This document shows, one piece after another, positions 9,916-18,269 of a DNA stretch of 64,000 nucleotides. A program made the translations under genes and the position numbers. The notes beneath the pieces were generated by a model. It saw only the letters and a list, made by a program, of their open reading frames with translations, searched no databases and had not been told where the DNA came from. Numbering within the stretch: position 1 is the stretch's first letter; each line of letters opens with the position of its first letter. Source of the DNA: Bradyrhizobium sp. Gha (GTDB taxonomy: Bacteria; Pseudomonadota; Alphaproteobacteria; Rhizobiales; Xanthobacteraceae); contig NZ_FOQM01000008.1 in the NCBI RefSeq assembly GCF_900113735.1, forward strand, positions 120,839-184,838. Direction: 5' to 3'.

Positions 9916-11106
9916 TCAGCCTTCTCGGATGTAGTTCCCCGCTTCGAATTCCACCGGCGGCGCGCTTGCGTCGAACGATACGCCGATTGGATCGCGACCT
10001 GCTTCCATCGCTTCCAGCTGCTCCGTCAGCATGCGTCGGATCAACAAGATGCCGCGGTCGCTCTGGCCGAGATGCTCCTCGGAATGCACCGTGACCTCGC
10101 CTTGCCCGACCTGGGCCTCGTAATCTCCAGGGAATTTCTGGTGCTCTTGCTCCGTCATGTCCCACCAGAACTTGCCGTTGAACTTCGAGCGCATGCGGCC
10201 GATGTCGCCGGAATTCTTCACGCGGCCGGCGACGTAGATGCGGAACGAGGTGTCGTCGATCGGCAGCGTCCAGCCGATCGACTCGACCCGGGCGAACTGT
10301 GCCACGCGCGGGTTCGGCACAACGCGCAAGGTGGGCAGCGCCGCTTCGGTGACGCGGTAAAACTCGCGGCCGCCGTCCTGCTTGCGGATCGAGCGCACGG
10401 CGATCCCGCGCGGCGTCTTGTCGAACGTCACCTCCGGCATCGAGGCCATCATGTCGGTGAATTGCGGACCCGAGAACGAGCCATGCAGCACGGGCACGTG
10501 ATAGGGATCGACCACGTTCTCGAAATGCTGCAGCCAGTTGCAGGGGATGACGGCCGGGCCGCCGCCGCCGATCGAGGAATCGTCGGCCTCGACGAATTCG
10601 CCGTCGTCCATGTTTTCAAGGCACTCGTAGCGCGGCAGCACCGGGCGTTTCTCCGCCGGACCCATATAGGCGAAGATCAGGCCGTAGCGTTCCTCGACCG
10701 GATACCAGGGCTGGCGCACCTTGTCCTTGAACTGGCCGCCGTCGGGCTCGCACGGCTGCTCGAGGCAATGACCTTCGGTGTCGAACTTCCAGCCGTGGTA
10801 GCAGCAGCGGATGCCGTCCTCCTCGACCTTGCCATAATAAAGCGTGGTGCCGCGGTGGCAGCAGCGGGCGTGCAGCAGGCCGGCTCGGCCATGCTTGTCG
10901 CGGAACAGCACCAGATCCTCAGCCAGCGCGCGCACTTTCTTCGGCGTCTCGGTGGCGTCACCGGTGAGGCCGACCGGATGCCAGTAGCGGCGGAGGAGTT
11001 CGCCCATCGGCGTGCCGCGCACGACGGAGGTGAGCTCGGTGCGCGTGTTCGCCGGCTTCATCGCATAAGCCGTGCCGAGATCGCGATCCCGCTGGGTGAT
11101 CGTCAT
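9916..11106 (-). CDS. Rieske non-heme iron oxygenase, alpha subunit
   Basis: A 396-residue catalytic subunit of an aromatic ring-hydroxylating or demethylating oxygenase. The Rieske [2Fe-2S] ligands are C82-x-H84 and C101-x2-H104 (RCCHRG and RCCYHGW). The mononuclear iron site is in FENVVDPYHVPVLHG, giving the D-x2-H-x4-H pattern. Overall organisation resembles phthalate 4,5-dioxygenase and vanillate demethylase oxygenases, which need a separate reductase; none is encoded nearby. The ATG follows GGGAGGAACG. The gene is divergent from a MarR regulator across a 179-bp region with a palindrome, which points to inducer-controlled expression. Confidence 0.9.
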   Translation of the reverse strand: MTITQRDRDLGTAYAMKPANTRTELTSVVRGTPMGELLRRYWHPVGLTGDATETPKKVRALAEDLVLFRDKHGRAGLLHARCCHRGTTLYYGKVEEDGIRCCYHGWKFDTEGHCLEQPCEPDGGQFKDKVRQPWYPVEERYGLIFAYMGPAEKRPVLPRYECLENMDDGEFVEADDSSIGGGGPAVIPCNWLQHFENVVDPYHVPVLHGSFSGPQFTDMMASMPEVTFDKTPRGIAVRSIRKQDGGREFYRVTEAALPTLRVVPNPRVAQFARVESIGWTLPIDDTSFRIYVAGRVKNSGDIGRMRSKFNGKFWWDMTEQEHQKFPGDYEAQVGQGEVTVHSEEHLGQSDRGILLIRRMLTEQLEAMEAGRDPIGVSFDASAPPVEFEAGNYIREG

Positions 11107-11173
11107 GCTCGTTCCTCCCGCAGGCGTTTGGATGGCCAGACCGTTCTTGTGTGTTGACCTAATGAAGATAATT

Positions 11174-11190
11174 CGATGACAATGTCAACG
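11174..11190. promoter_or_regulatory. Candidate MarR operator
   Basis: CGATGACAATGTCAACG is a 17-bp imperfect palindrome, TGACA-A-TGTCA with matching CG ends. It sits between the divergent Rieske oxygenase and MarR genes, 68 bases from the oxygenase start. Size and position fit a MarR dimer site; the regulator itself is encoded on the other side of it. Confidence 0.5.
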
Positions 11191-11285
11191 ACATTTCGTG
11201 GTGCCTGTTGGCGCATTCCGATCACCGTGGGACGGTTGCGCTACCGGTACTTGGCACGTGTCGGCTTTCTTGGCAGAGGTGGACC

Positions 11286-11801
11286 ATGAGCCAGACATCG
11301 AGCAGGGACGGGCGCGAGTCGTCCGCTACGGACGACGATCATTCGCCGGCGCCGATCACAGTGATGCTGTCGTCGCGGCTGATGGTGCTGGCCAATTTGC
11401 TCAAGCGCAGTGCGATCCTTCGCTACAAGCGTCTTGCCGGATTGTCCTCGGTCGAGTTCGGCTTGGTCGCCTCCCTCGGCCGGCGAGCGCCGATGAGCGT
11501 GGCTCGGCTCGCCGAGGCTGTCGGCCAGGATAAAGGCCAGATCAGCCGCGCGCTGGCCGAACTGGTCTCGCGCAAGCTGATCGCGAAGTCGGAAAATCCC
11601 AAGGACAGCCGTGAGGTGCTGGTGTCGCTGACGGCTGCCGGGCTCGCGGCGCATGACGCGATCGTCGAAGGCGCGCGGGAACGCAACCGGATGCTGCTCG
11701 AGCAATTGAGCAAGGACGAGTTGCAGGTCTTGCTCGCACAGATTGATCGTCTCACCGCGACCGCAGAAGCCATGCTCGAAGCCGAGAAGATCTCGCGCTG
11801 A
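11286..11801 (+). CDS. MarR-family transcriptional regulator
   Basis: A 171-residue winged-helix regulator. The DNA-binding core is residues about 60-130: LSSVEFGLVASLGRR, then MSVARLAEAVGQDKGQISRALAELVSRKLI (recognition helix) and the wing SENPKDSREVLVSLT. Flanking helices provide the dimer interface. The ATG at 11286 follows an AGAGG-like site and fits family length; an upstream in-frame ATG at 11208 would add a tail without family likeness. It probably represses the divergent Rieske oxygenase and itself, relieved by an aromatic ligand (inference from orientation and family). Confidence 0.85.
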   Translation: MSQTSSRDGRESSATDDDHSPAPITVMLSSRLMVLANLLKRSAILRYKRLAGLSSVEFGLVASLGRRAPMSVARLAEAVGQDKGQISRALAELVSRKLIAKSENPKDSREVLVSLTAAGLAAHDAIVEGARERNRMLLEQLSKDELQVLLAQIDRLTATAEAMLEAEKISR

Positions 11802-12368
11802 TGGCCAGGACGTCTTCCGAAAGCATCTTCGGAAATCATCTTACGTGCCAAAGCCGACGCATTCGCCAGACGAGCCCCGGTCCTGCCATGATGCATGGCT
11901 CCTCCTGTGAGCGCGCTGTGGATACGTGTCTTTGCTGCGCCTCGTCTGCTCGCCGCCGCGACCATCAAGGGCCTCCTGGCTACGGCTGCCCTGGGCTGGG
12001 AGCGGCCAGTATGTCGCTTGGGTGACAGTCGGGGCCCCAGGGCGGTCGCTGGCTGGGGTCTGGGCGAGCCGCCGCAGCGAAAAAAACTGGGCCCTTTTCA
12101 CCGACGATCCCCAGCAATAGCTGATACGGTCGGTGCGCGGCGATGTCGGTACCGCTGCCCTGGAAACGGTGGGCCGCCCTTGTCGCGTCAGGCGATCTGC
12201 TCCATACCAGCCGCGGGGTGATTCCGGGATTCCCACCGGTCTGGGAGCAGCAAAGGGCCTGAAAAGAGCGTGTCTTGCGCCCATTGGTGCACTGCGCTAA
12301 GGCTCAGAATAATTCCAAATCGGACGAATCCGTGGCTGTCCCGAGGCTGCGGGAAAAAGGGCTCGTCA
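11802..12368. other. 567-bp leader region upstream of nuoA, no convincing gene
   Basis: No reading frame here has a good ribosome site or recognisable product; a 147-codon minus-strand frame covers most of it but looks like G/C-driven noise. The stretch carries several G/C hairpins, for example TTCCGAA/TTCGGAA at 11815-11834 just after marR, and GCCCCAG/CTGGGGT near 12035-12060, followed by an A7 run. It must contain the nuo operon promoter. Its structure would also be compatible with a non-coding RNA, but I could not match it to 6S, tmRNA, RNase P or SRP RNA. Confidence 0.5.
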
Positions 12369-12734
12369 ATGAGCGGCATTCTACAGAACTATCTTCCACT
12401 CGTCGTCTTTATAGGGGTAGCGGGCCTCATCGGCCTGGTGCTGCTGATCGCTCCGTTCATCGTCGCGTTCCAGCAGCCGGACCCGGAAAAGCTTTCGGCG
12501 TACGAGTGCGGTTTCAACGCCTTCGACGACGCCCGCATGAAGTTCGACGTCCGCTTCTACCTGGTCGCCATCCTCTTCATCATCTTCGATCTCGAGGTGG
12601 CGTTCCTGTTTCCGTGGGCAGTGGCGTTCGGCAAGCTAGGCGCGACGGGCTTCTGGTCCATGCTGGTGTTCCTCGCCGTGCTGACGGTGGGCTTCGCCTA
12701 TGAATGGAAGAAAGGCGCACTCGAATGGGATTGA
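12369..12734 (+). CDS. nuoA: NADH-quinone oxidoreductase subunit A
   Basis: A 121-residue membrane subunit of proton-pumping Complex I with three transmembrane helices. The conserved loop [39 protein letters not shown] is complete, including the acidic E in the third segment and the Cys of the TMH1-2 loop near the quinone site. The ATG at 12369 is chosen by family length; the open frame reaches further upstream without likeness. It is the first gene of the operon and overlaps nuoB by 10 bases. Confidence 0.96.
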   Translation: MSGILQNYLPLVVFIGVAGLIGLVLLIAPFIVAFQQPDPEKLSAYECGFNAFDDARMKFDVRFYLVAILFIIFDLEVAFLFPWAVAFGKLGATGFWSMLVFLAVLTVGFAYEWKKGALEWD

Positions 12735-13312
12735 ACCCTGCACCTTCAGCCGGTCCGGTCGTCGCGCCGGCCCCCAAGGGCATCCTGGATCCGTCGACCG
12801 GCCGTCCGGTCGGAGCCAATGATCCGTTCTTCCTCGAGGTCAATCACGAGCTGTCCGACAAGGGCTTCTTCGTGGCCGCGACAGACGACCTCATCACCTG
12901 GGCCCGGACCGGCTCGCTGATGTGGATGACCTTCGGTCTCGCCTGCTGCGCGGTCGAGATGATGCAGGTGTCGATGCCGCGCTACGACGTCGAGCGCTTC
13001 GGCTTCGCGCCGCGTGCCTCGCCGCGCCAGTCCGACGTGATGATCGTCGCCGGCACGCTCACCAACAAGATGGCGCCCGCGCTGCGCAAGGTCTACGACC
13101 AGATGCCCGAGCCGCGCTACGTCATCTCGATGGGGTCCTGCGCCAATGGCGGGGGCTATTATCACTATTCCTACTCGGTCGTGCGCGGCTGCGACCGCAT
13201 CGTGCCGATCGACATCTACGTGCCGGGCTGCCCGCCCACGGCGGAAGCGCTGCTCTACGGCGTGCTGCTGCTGCAAAAGAAGATCCGCCGCACCGGCACC
13301 ATCGAACGCTAA
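12725..13312 (+). CDS. nuoB: NADH-quinone oxidoreductase subunit B (cluster N2)
   Basis: A 195-residue peripheral-arm subunit that holds the terminal [4Fe-4S] cluster N2, the direct electron donor to quinone. The ligands are the tandem C74-C75 ([10 protein letters not shown]), C139 ([13 protein letters not shown]) and C169 ([11 protein letters not shown]). An Ala/Pro-rich N-terminal extension of about 40 residues precedes the core, as in other alphaproteobacteria. The ATG at 12725 overlaps the nuoA stop, which suggests translational coupling. Confidence 0.97.
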   Translation: MGLNPAPSAGPVVAPAPKGILDPSTGRPVGANDPFFLEVNHELSDKGFFVAATDDLITWARTGSLMWMTFGLACCAVEMMQVSMPRYDVERFGFAPRASPRQSDVMIVAGTLTNKMAPALRKVYDQMPEPRYVISMGSCANGGGYYHYSYSVVRGCDRIVPIDIYVPGCPPTAEALLYGVLLLQKKIRRTGTIER

Positions 13313-13323
13313 GGTTTTACGTC

Positions 13324-13929
13324 ATGGACGACGCCAAGCTCGACGCCCTGGGGCAGACGATCGTGAGCGCGCTTCCGGGCGCCGCCACCGGTTATCAGGT
13401 GGCCTTCAACCAGCTCACGGTTGATGTCGAGGTCAGCAAGATCGTCGAGGTGGTCAAGTACCTCCGCGACGATCCGAACTGCCGTTTCGTGAATTTCACC
13501 GACATCACGGCTGCCGACTATCCGTCGCGCGATAAGCGCTTCGACGTGATCTATCACTTCCTGTCACCGAGCCTGAACGCCCGCATCCGTCTCAAGGCCC
13601 AGGCCGACGAGACCACGCAGGTGCCGTCGCTGATCGAGGTGTTCCCCGGCGCCGACTGGTTCGAGCGCGAGGCCTACGACCTCTACGGCGTGTTCTTCGT
13701 CGGTCATCCCGACATGCGCCGCATCCTCACCGATTACGGTTTCGAGGGGCATCCGCTGCGCAAGGACTTCCCGCTGACCGGCTTCCTCGAGGTCCGCTAT
13801 GACGACCAGGAGAAGCGCGTGGTGTACGAGCCGGTCCGGCTCAACCAGGAATTCCGCAAGTTCGATTTCCTCTCGCCATGGGAAGGGGCGGACTATCCGC
13901 TTCCCGGTGACGAGAAGGCGAAGCAGTGA
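13324..13929 (+). CDS. nuoC: NADH-quinone oxidoreductase subunit C (30 kDa)
   Basis: A 201-residue peripheral-arm subunit without a cofactor that packs against NuoD. The family signature is complete: [47 protein letters not shown]. It is a separate gene here, not fused to nuoD as in enterobacteria. The ATG at 13324 lies 11 bases after the nuoB stop. Confidence 0.96.
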   Translation: MDDAKLDALGQTIVSALPGAATGYQVAFNQLTVDVEVSKIVEVVKYLRDDPNCRFVNFTDITAADYPSRDKRFDVIYHFLSPSLNARIRLKAQADETTQVPSLIEVFPGADWFEREAYDLYGVFFVGHPDMRRILTDYGFEGHPLRKDFPLTGFLEVRYDDQEKRVVYEPVRLNQEFRKFDFLSPWEGADYPLPGDEKAKQ

Positions 13930-13939
13930 GTAGCGCGTC

Positions 13940-15136
13940 ATGAACGAGCAACCTGAAAACCTTCGCAATTTTACCATCAACTTCGGGCCGCAGCATCCGG
14001 CCGCGCACGGCGTGCTGCGCCTCGTGCTGGAGCTTGACGGCGAAGTCGTCGCGCGCGTCGATCCGCACATCGGGCTTCTGCATCGTGGCACCGAGAAGCT
14101 GATCGAGCAGAAGACGTACTTGCAGGCGATCCCTTATTTCGACCGGCTCGACTACGTCGCGCCGATGAACCAGGAGCACGCCTTCTGCCTCGCCGCCGAG
14201 AAGCTGCTCGGCATCGAGGTGCCGCGCCGCGGCCAGTTGATCCGCGTGCTCTATTGCGAGATCGGCCGCATTCTCTCGCACCTTCTCAACGTCACCACGC
14301 AGGCGATGGACGTCGGCGCGCTGACCCCGCCGCTGTGGGGTTTTGAAGAGCGCGAGAAGCTGATGGTGTTCTACGAGCGCGCCTCGGGCAGCCGTATGCA
14401 TGCAGCTTACTTCCGCGTGGGCGGCGTGCATCAGGACCTGCCGCAGAAGCTGATCGACGATATCGAGGCCTGGTGCGACCCATTCCTGAATGTCGTCGAC
14501 GACCTCGATCGCCTGCTCACCGCCAACCGCATCTTCAAGCAGCGCAACGTCGATATCGGCGTGGTGCCGCTGAAGGAAGCCTGGGAGTGGGGTTTCTCCG
14601 GAGTGATGGTGCGCGGCTCGGGCGCGGCCTGGGACCTGCGCAAGTCGCAGCCCTATGAGTGCTACGCCGAGATGGATTTCGACATTCCGATCGGCAAGAA
14701 CGGCGACTGCTACGATCGCTATCTGATCCGCATGGAAGAGATGCGCCAGTCCGTGCGCATCATGAAGCAGTGCATCCAGAAGCTGAACGCGCCTGACGGC
14801 AAGGGCCCCGTCGTCGTCGAAGACAACAAGGTCGCGCCGCCTCGCCGTGGCGAGATGAAGCGCTCGATGGAAGCGCTGATCCACCACTTCAAGCTCTACA
14901 CCGAAGGCGTTCACGTGCCGGAAGGCGAAGTCTATGCCGCGGTCGAGGCGCCCAAGGGCGAGTTCGGCGTCTATCTGATCTCCGACGGCACCAACAAGCC
15001 CTACAAGTGCAAGATCCGCGCGCCGGGCTTTGCCCATCTCCAGGCGATGGACCACATCTGCCGCGGCCATCTGCTCGCCGACGTCTCCGCCATTCTCGGT
15101 TCGCTCGACATCGTGTTCGGAGAGGTCGACCGGTGA
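13940..15136 (+). CDS. nuoD: NADH-quinone oxidoreductase subunit D (49 kDa)
   Basis: A 398-residue subunit that forms the quinone cavity with NuoB. It starts with [15 protein letters not shown]; the quinone-head histidine is in the HPAAHG loop and the conserved HRGTEKL arginine lies beside cluster N2. It ends with the canonical DIVFGEVDR. Its stop codon overlaps by one base (TGATG) with the start of an FkbM-type methyltransferase gene, an unusual neighbour, since nuoE normally follows directly. Confidence 0.97.
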   Translation: MNEQPENLRNFTINFGPQHPAAHGVLRLVLELDGEVVARVDPHIGLLHRGTEKLIEQKTYLQAIPYFDRLDYVAPMNQEHAFCLAAEKLLGIEVPRRGQLIRVLYCEIGRILSHLLNVTTQAMDVGALTPPLWGFEEREKLMVFYERASGSRMHAAYFRVGGVHQDLPQKLIDDIEAWCDPFLNVVDDLDRLLTANRIFKQRNVDIGVVPLKEAWEWGFSGVMVRGSGAAWDLRKSQPYECYAEMDFDIPIGKNGDCYDRYLIRMEEMRQSVRIMKQCIQKLNAPDGKGPVVVEDNKVAPPRRGEMKRSMEALIHHFKLYTEGVHVPEGEVYAAVEAPKGEFGVYLISDGTNKPYKCKIRAPGFAHLQAMDHICRGHLLADVSAILGSLDIVFGEVDR

Positions 15137-16098
15137 TGGCGCAGGCGCCAATCCAGTTTGACCGCGCCTCGGGGGCCCTCGAAGGGGCCAACCTGTGGGA
15201 GCGGACGGCTGCCTTGGCGCTGGTGACGGGATCGAAGATCTCCTCGCACTTCTCGCATATGGGCTACATCGCCTGCGCCAATCTGCTGCGGAAAACGCTG
15301 CCGGAGCGCAACATCGCGATCAAGCTCAATCCGGACGCCGTGTTCGAATTCCCTTATGGCGACGGTTACTGGAGCAAGCTGCTCAACCGGTCCTATTGCT
15401 ACGAGGACGAGCTGGAGCTGCTGTTCACCGACTCCATCGACGTCGACTACACGCTGCTCGATTGCGGCGCCAATTACGGCTACTGGTCCGTGCTGGTGTC
15501 GAGCGAGCCGTTCGGCGCGCACAAGGCGATCGCGATCGAGCCGTCGGGCCAGAACTATCCGAAGCTCGCCAACAATGCCCGCGTCAACGGCAATCGCTTC
15601 GAGACCATGAAGTGTGCGATCGGTGCCTCGCGCGGTACCGCGCGTCTGTCCGGCACCAAGCACGAGGCCTTCAGCATCGCCGGCGCCGCGTCGGCCGGTG
15701 GTGAAGAGGTGCCTGTGCTCGCGCTGGACGACCTGATCGACGACGGCAAGGTCGCAAGCACCGGCAAGTACCTGATCAAGCTCGATGTCGAAGGCGTCGA
15801 GATCGACGCGATCAAGGGCGGCGCCCGGCTGCTGCAGACCGACAGCGTCATCATGTGCGAGGAGCACGGCAGCGACCGCTCTCACGCCGTGTCGCGCTAC
15901 ATTCTCGAGCAGACGCCGCTGAAGCTGATCGTGCTCGATCCGCGCACCAACCGGCTGGAGACCGTCACCGAGCTGTCGATCCTCGACCGCATCAAGGTCT
16001 CGACCCACGTCGGCTACAACGTTTTCGGTACCGCAAGCGCATTCTGGCAGGACAGGATCAATGCCCTGAATGCGAAAACCGCGCGCCGCATGCAGTGA
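15136..16098 (+). CDS. FkbM-family methyltransferase inside the nuo operon
   Basis: A 320-residue SAM-dependent methyltransferase of the FkbM/Methyltransf_21 type. Motif I is LLDCGANYGYWSVL (about residues 111-124), the ribose-binding acidic residue is in AIAIEPSGQNY, and the signature KLDVEGVEIDAIKGG follows at about residue 215. FkbM relatives methylate hydroxyls of natural products and glycans; some act on other acceptors. The gene overlaps nuoD by one base and is 10 bases from nuoE, so it is cotranscribed and probably translationally coupled. An N-terminal part of about 90 residues precedes the core and contains no obvious membrane segment. A role in modifying a Complex I subunit, quinone or lipid is an inference from position only. 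Confidence 0.88.
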   Translation: MAQAPIQFDRASGALEGANLWERTAALALVTGSKISSHFSHMGYIACANLLRKTLPERNIAIKLNPDAVFEFPYGDGYWSKLLNRSYCYEDELELLFTDSIDVDYTLLDCGANYGYWSVLVSSEPFGAHKAIAIEPSGQNYPKLANNARVNGNRFETMKCAIGASRGTARLSGTKHEAFSIAGAASAGGEEVPVLALDDLIDDGKVASTGKYLIKLDVEGVEIDAIKGGARLLQTDSVIMCEEHGSDRSHAVSRYILEQTPLKLIVLDPRTNRLETVTELSILDRIKVSTHVGYNVFGTASAFWQDRINALNAKTARRMQ

Positions 16099-16108
16099 GA
16101 GATAAGAC

Positions 16109-16720
16109 ATGTCCGTTCGCCGATTAGCACCGAAGGAAGTCCAGCCCGCGAGCTTTGCGTTCACGGACGAAAACCTCGCCTTCGCCAAGCAGCAGATCGC
16201 GAAATACCCGGCCGGACGCCAGGCCTCGGCCGTCATCGCCATCCTCTGGCGCGTCCAGGAGCAGCATGAGGGCTGGGTGTCGGAGGCCGCGATCCGCGCC
16301 GTCGCCGATCTGCTCGACATGCCCTATATCCGCGTGCTCGAGGTCGCGACCTTCTACACGATGTTCCAGCTCGCCCCCGTCGGCAAGAAGGCCCACGTCC
16401 AGGTCTGCGGGACCACGCCGTGCCGGCTGCGCGGCGCCGAAGACCTCATCCACGTCTGCGAGAGCCGGATCCATCACGATCCTTTCCATCTCTCCAAGGA
16501 CGGCAATTTCAGCTGGGAAGAGGTGGAGTGCCTGGGCGCCTGCGTGAACGCGCCGATGGTGCTGATCGGCAAGGACACCTATGAGGACCTGACCAAGGAG
16601 ACCTTCGGCAAGGTGCTCGACGGCTTCGCCTCGGGCAATCCGCCGAAGCCCGGTCCGCAGAACGGCCGCCAGTTCTCCGCACCGATGGGCGGGCCGACCA
16701 CGCTGAAGGAGACCTCCTGA
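16109..16720 (+). CDS. nuoE: NADH-quinone oxidoreductase subunit E (24 kDa)
   Basis: A 203-residue thioredoxin-fold subunit carrying the [2Fe-2S] cluster N1a. The ligands are C100, C105 (VCGTTPC), C141 and C145 ([10 protein letters not shown]). An N-terminal helical bundle precedes the cluster domain, and a Pro/Gly-rich tail of about 25 residues follows, as in other alphaproteobacterial NuoE. The stop codon overlaps by one base the start of a 67-residue membrane-protein gene. Confidence 0.96.
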   Translation: MSVRRLAPKEVQPASFAFTDENLAFAKQQIAKYPAGRQASAVIAILWRVQEQHEGWVSEAAIRAVADLLDMPYIRVLEVATFYTMFQLAPVGKKAHVQVCGTTPCRLRGAEDLIHVCESRIHHDPFHLSKDGNFSWEEVECLGACVNAPMVLIGKDTYEDLTKETFGKVLDGFASGNPPKPGPQNGRQFSAPMGGPTTLKETS

Positions 16721-16923
16721 TGGGTCTTCCGTCTGACGCGAACCTGGGGAGCGAAGCCGTGCAGAAATGGGGCTTCGTCGCCATGCATGCCGCGCTTGCG
16801 GCCGCCTTCATGTTCCTGCTGCAGCGCTTCGTGATGAACGCGACGCAGGAAACCAGTCTGCTCTGGGCGCTGACCTTTGCCGTCTGCGCCGCCGGGCTTG
16901 CCTACAAGCAAGCCAACCGTTGA
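16720..16923 (+). CDS. Small membrane protein between nuoE and nuoF
   Basis: A 67-residue protein with two hydrophobic stretches (WGFVAMHAALAAAFMFLLQRF at about 17-37 and LLWALTFAVCAAGLAY at about 47-62), so a short helical hairpin in the inner membrane. It is coupled to nuoE by a TGATG overlap and lies 15 bases before nuoF. Its placement implies stoichiometric synthesis with Complex I. No standard bacterial Nuo subunit corresponds to it. Alphaproteobacterial Complex I has supernumerary subunits, but those I know are soluble or single-span. An accessory or assembly role is inference. Confidence 0.75.
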   Translation: MGLPSDANLGSEAVQKWGFVAMHAALAAAFMFLLQRFVMNATQETSLLWALTFAVCAAGLAYKQANR

Positions 16924-16938
16924 TCGGAAAGCGCTGAT

Positions 16939-18264
16939 ATGCTCGAGGACAAGGATCGCATCTTCAAGAACCTCTACGGCCTCCATGATTGGGGGCTCGA
17001 GGGCGCGCGACGCCGCGGCGCCTGGGATGGTACCAAGACTATCATCGACAAGGGCCGCGACTGGATCATCAACGAGATGAAGGCGTCTGGCCTGCGCGGC
17101 CGTGGCGGCGCCGGCTTCCCGACCGGTCTGAAGTGGTCCTTCATGCCGAAGGAATCGACCGACGGAAGGCCGAGCTATCTCGTCGTCAACGCCGACGAAT
17201 CCGAGCCCGGCACCTGCAAGGATCGCGAGATCATGCGGCACGATCCGCATCTGCTGATCGAGGGCTGCCTGATCGCGAGCTGCGCGATGAACGCGCACAC
17301 CTGCTACATCTATGTCCGCGGCGAGTTCATTCGCGAGCGCGAGCACCTTCAGGCCGCGATCGACCAGGCCTATGATGCCAAGCTGGTCGGCAAGGACAAC
17401 GTCAACGGCTGGCCGTTCGACATCTACGTCGCGCACGGCGCCGGCGCTTACATCTGCGGTGAAGAGACCGCGTTGCTCGAAAGTCTCGAAGGCAAGAAGG
17501 GCCAGCCGCGGCTGAAGCCGCCGTTCCCGGCCAATGTCGGCCTGTTCGGCTGCCCGACCACCGTCAACAACGTCGAGTCGATCGCCGTTGCACCCGACAT
17601 CCTGCGCCGTGGCGCCGCCTGGTTCGCCGGCATCGGGCGTCCGAACAATGTCGGCACCAAGCTGTTCTGCGTCTCCGGCCATGTGGAGCGGCCCTGCAAT
17701 GTCGAGGAAGCCATGGGAATTCCGTTCCGTGAGCTGATCGAGAAGCATTGCGGCGGCATCCGCGGCGGCTGGGACAACCTGAAGGCCGTGATCCCCGGCG
17801 GCTCCTCCGTGCGCATGGTGCCGGCCGAGCAGATCATCGACACGCCGATGGATTTCGATAGCTTGAGCAAGCTGCGCTCGGGCCTCGGCACTGCGGCCGT
17901 GATCGTGATGGACAAGTCGACCGATTTGATCCGCGCCATCGCCCGCATCTCCTATTTCTACAAGCACGAGAGCTGCGGCCAGTGCACGCCCTGCCGCGAG
18001 GGCACGGGGTGGATGTGGCGCGTGCTCACCCGCATGGCCGAGGGCCGCGCCCACAAGCGCGAAATCGACATGCTGCTCGAGGTGACCAAGCAGGTCGAAG
18101 GCCACACCATCTGCGCGCTCGGCGACGCGGCTGCCTGGCCGATCCAGGGCCTGATCGCGCATTTCCGTCATGAGATCGAAGCGCGCATCGACGAATATTC
18201 GCACAAGGCCGACATCGACGATGCCGGCGTCCGCGATCCCGTGAACATGGTCGCGGCGGAGTAG
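16939..18264 (+). CDS. nuoF: NADH-quinone oxidoreductase subunit F (51 kDa)
   Basis: A 441-residue flavoprotein that oxidises NADH. The glycine-rich FMN/NADH motif [16 protein letters not shown] is at about 51-66, [16 protein letters not shown] at about 90-106, and [19 protein letters not shown] at about 170. Cluster N3 ligands are in [12 protein letters not shown] and [12 protein letters not shown] near the C-terminus. All catalytic elements are intact and length is typical. Confidence 0.97.
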   Translation: MLEDKDRIFKNLYGLHDWGLEGARRRGAWDGTKTIIDKGRDWIINEMKASGLRGRGGAGFPTGLKWSFMPKESTDGRPSYLVVNADESEPGTCKDREIMRHDPHLLIEGCLIASCAMNAHTCYIYVRGEFIREREHLQAAIDQAYDAKLVGKDNVNGWPFDIYVAHGAGAYICGEETALLESLEGKKGQPRLKPPFPANVGLFGCPTTVNNVESIAVAPDILRRGAAWFAGIGRPNNVGTKLFCVSGHVERPCNVEEAMGIPFRELIEKHCGGIRGGWDNLKAVIPGGSSVRMVPAEQIIDTPMDFDSLSKLRSGLGTAAVIVMDKSTDLIRAIARISYFYKHESCGQCTPCREGTGWMWRVLTRMAEGRAHKREIDMLLEVTKQVEGHTICALGDAAAWPIQGLIAHFRHEIEARIDEYSHKADIDDAGVRDPVNMVAAE

Positions 18265-18269
18265 ACAGA

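Noticed and set aside
11841..12284. 147-codon minus-strand frame in the nuo leader
   Set aside because: No ribosome site, odd composition and no family likeness; treated as non-coding.
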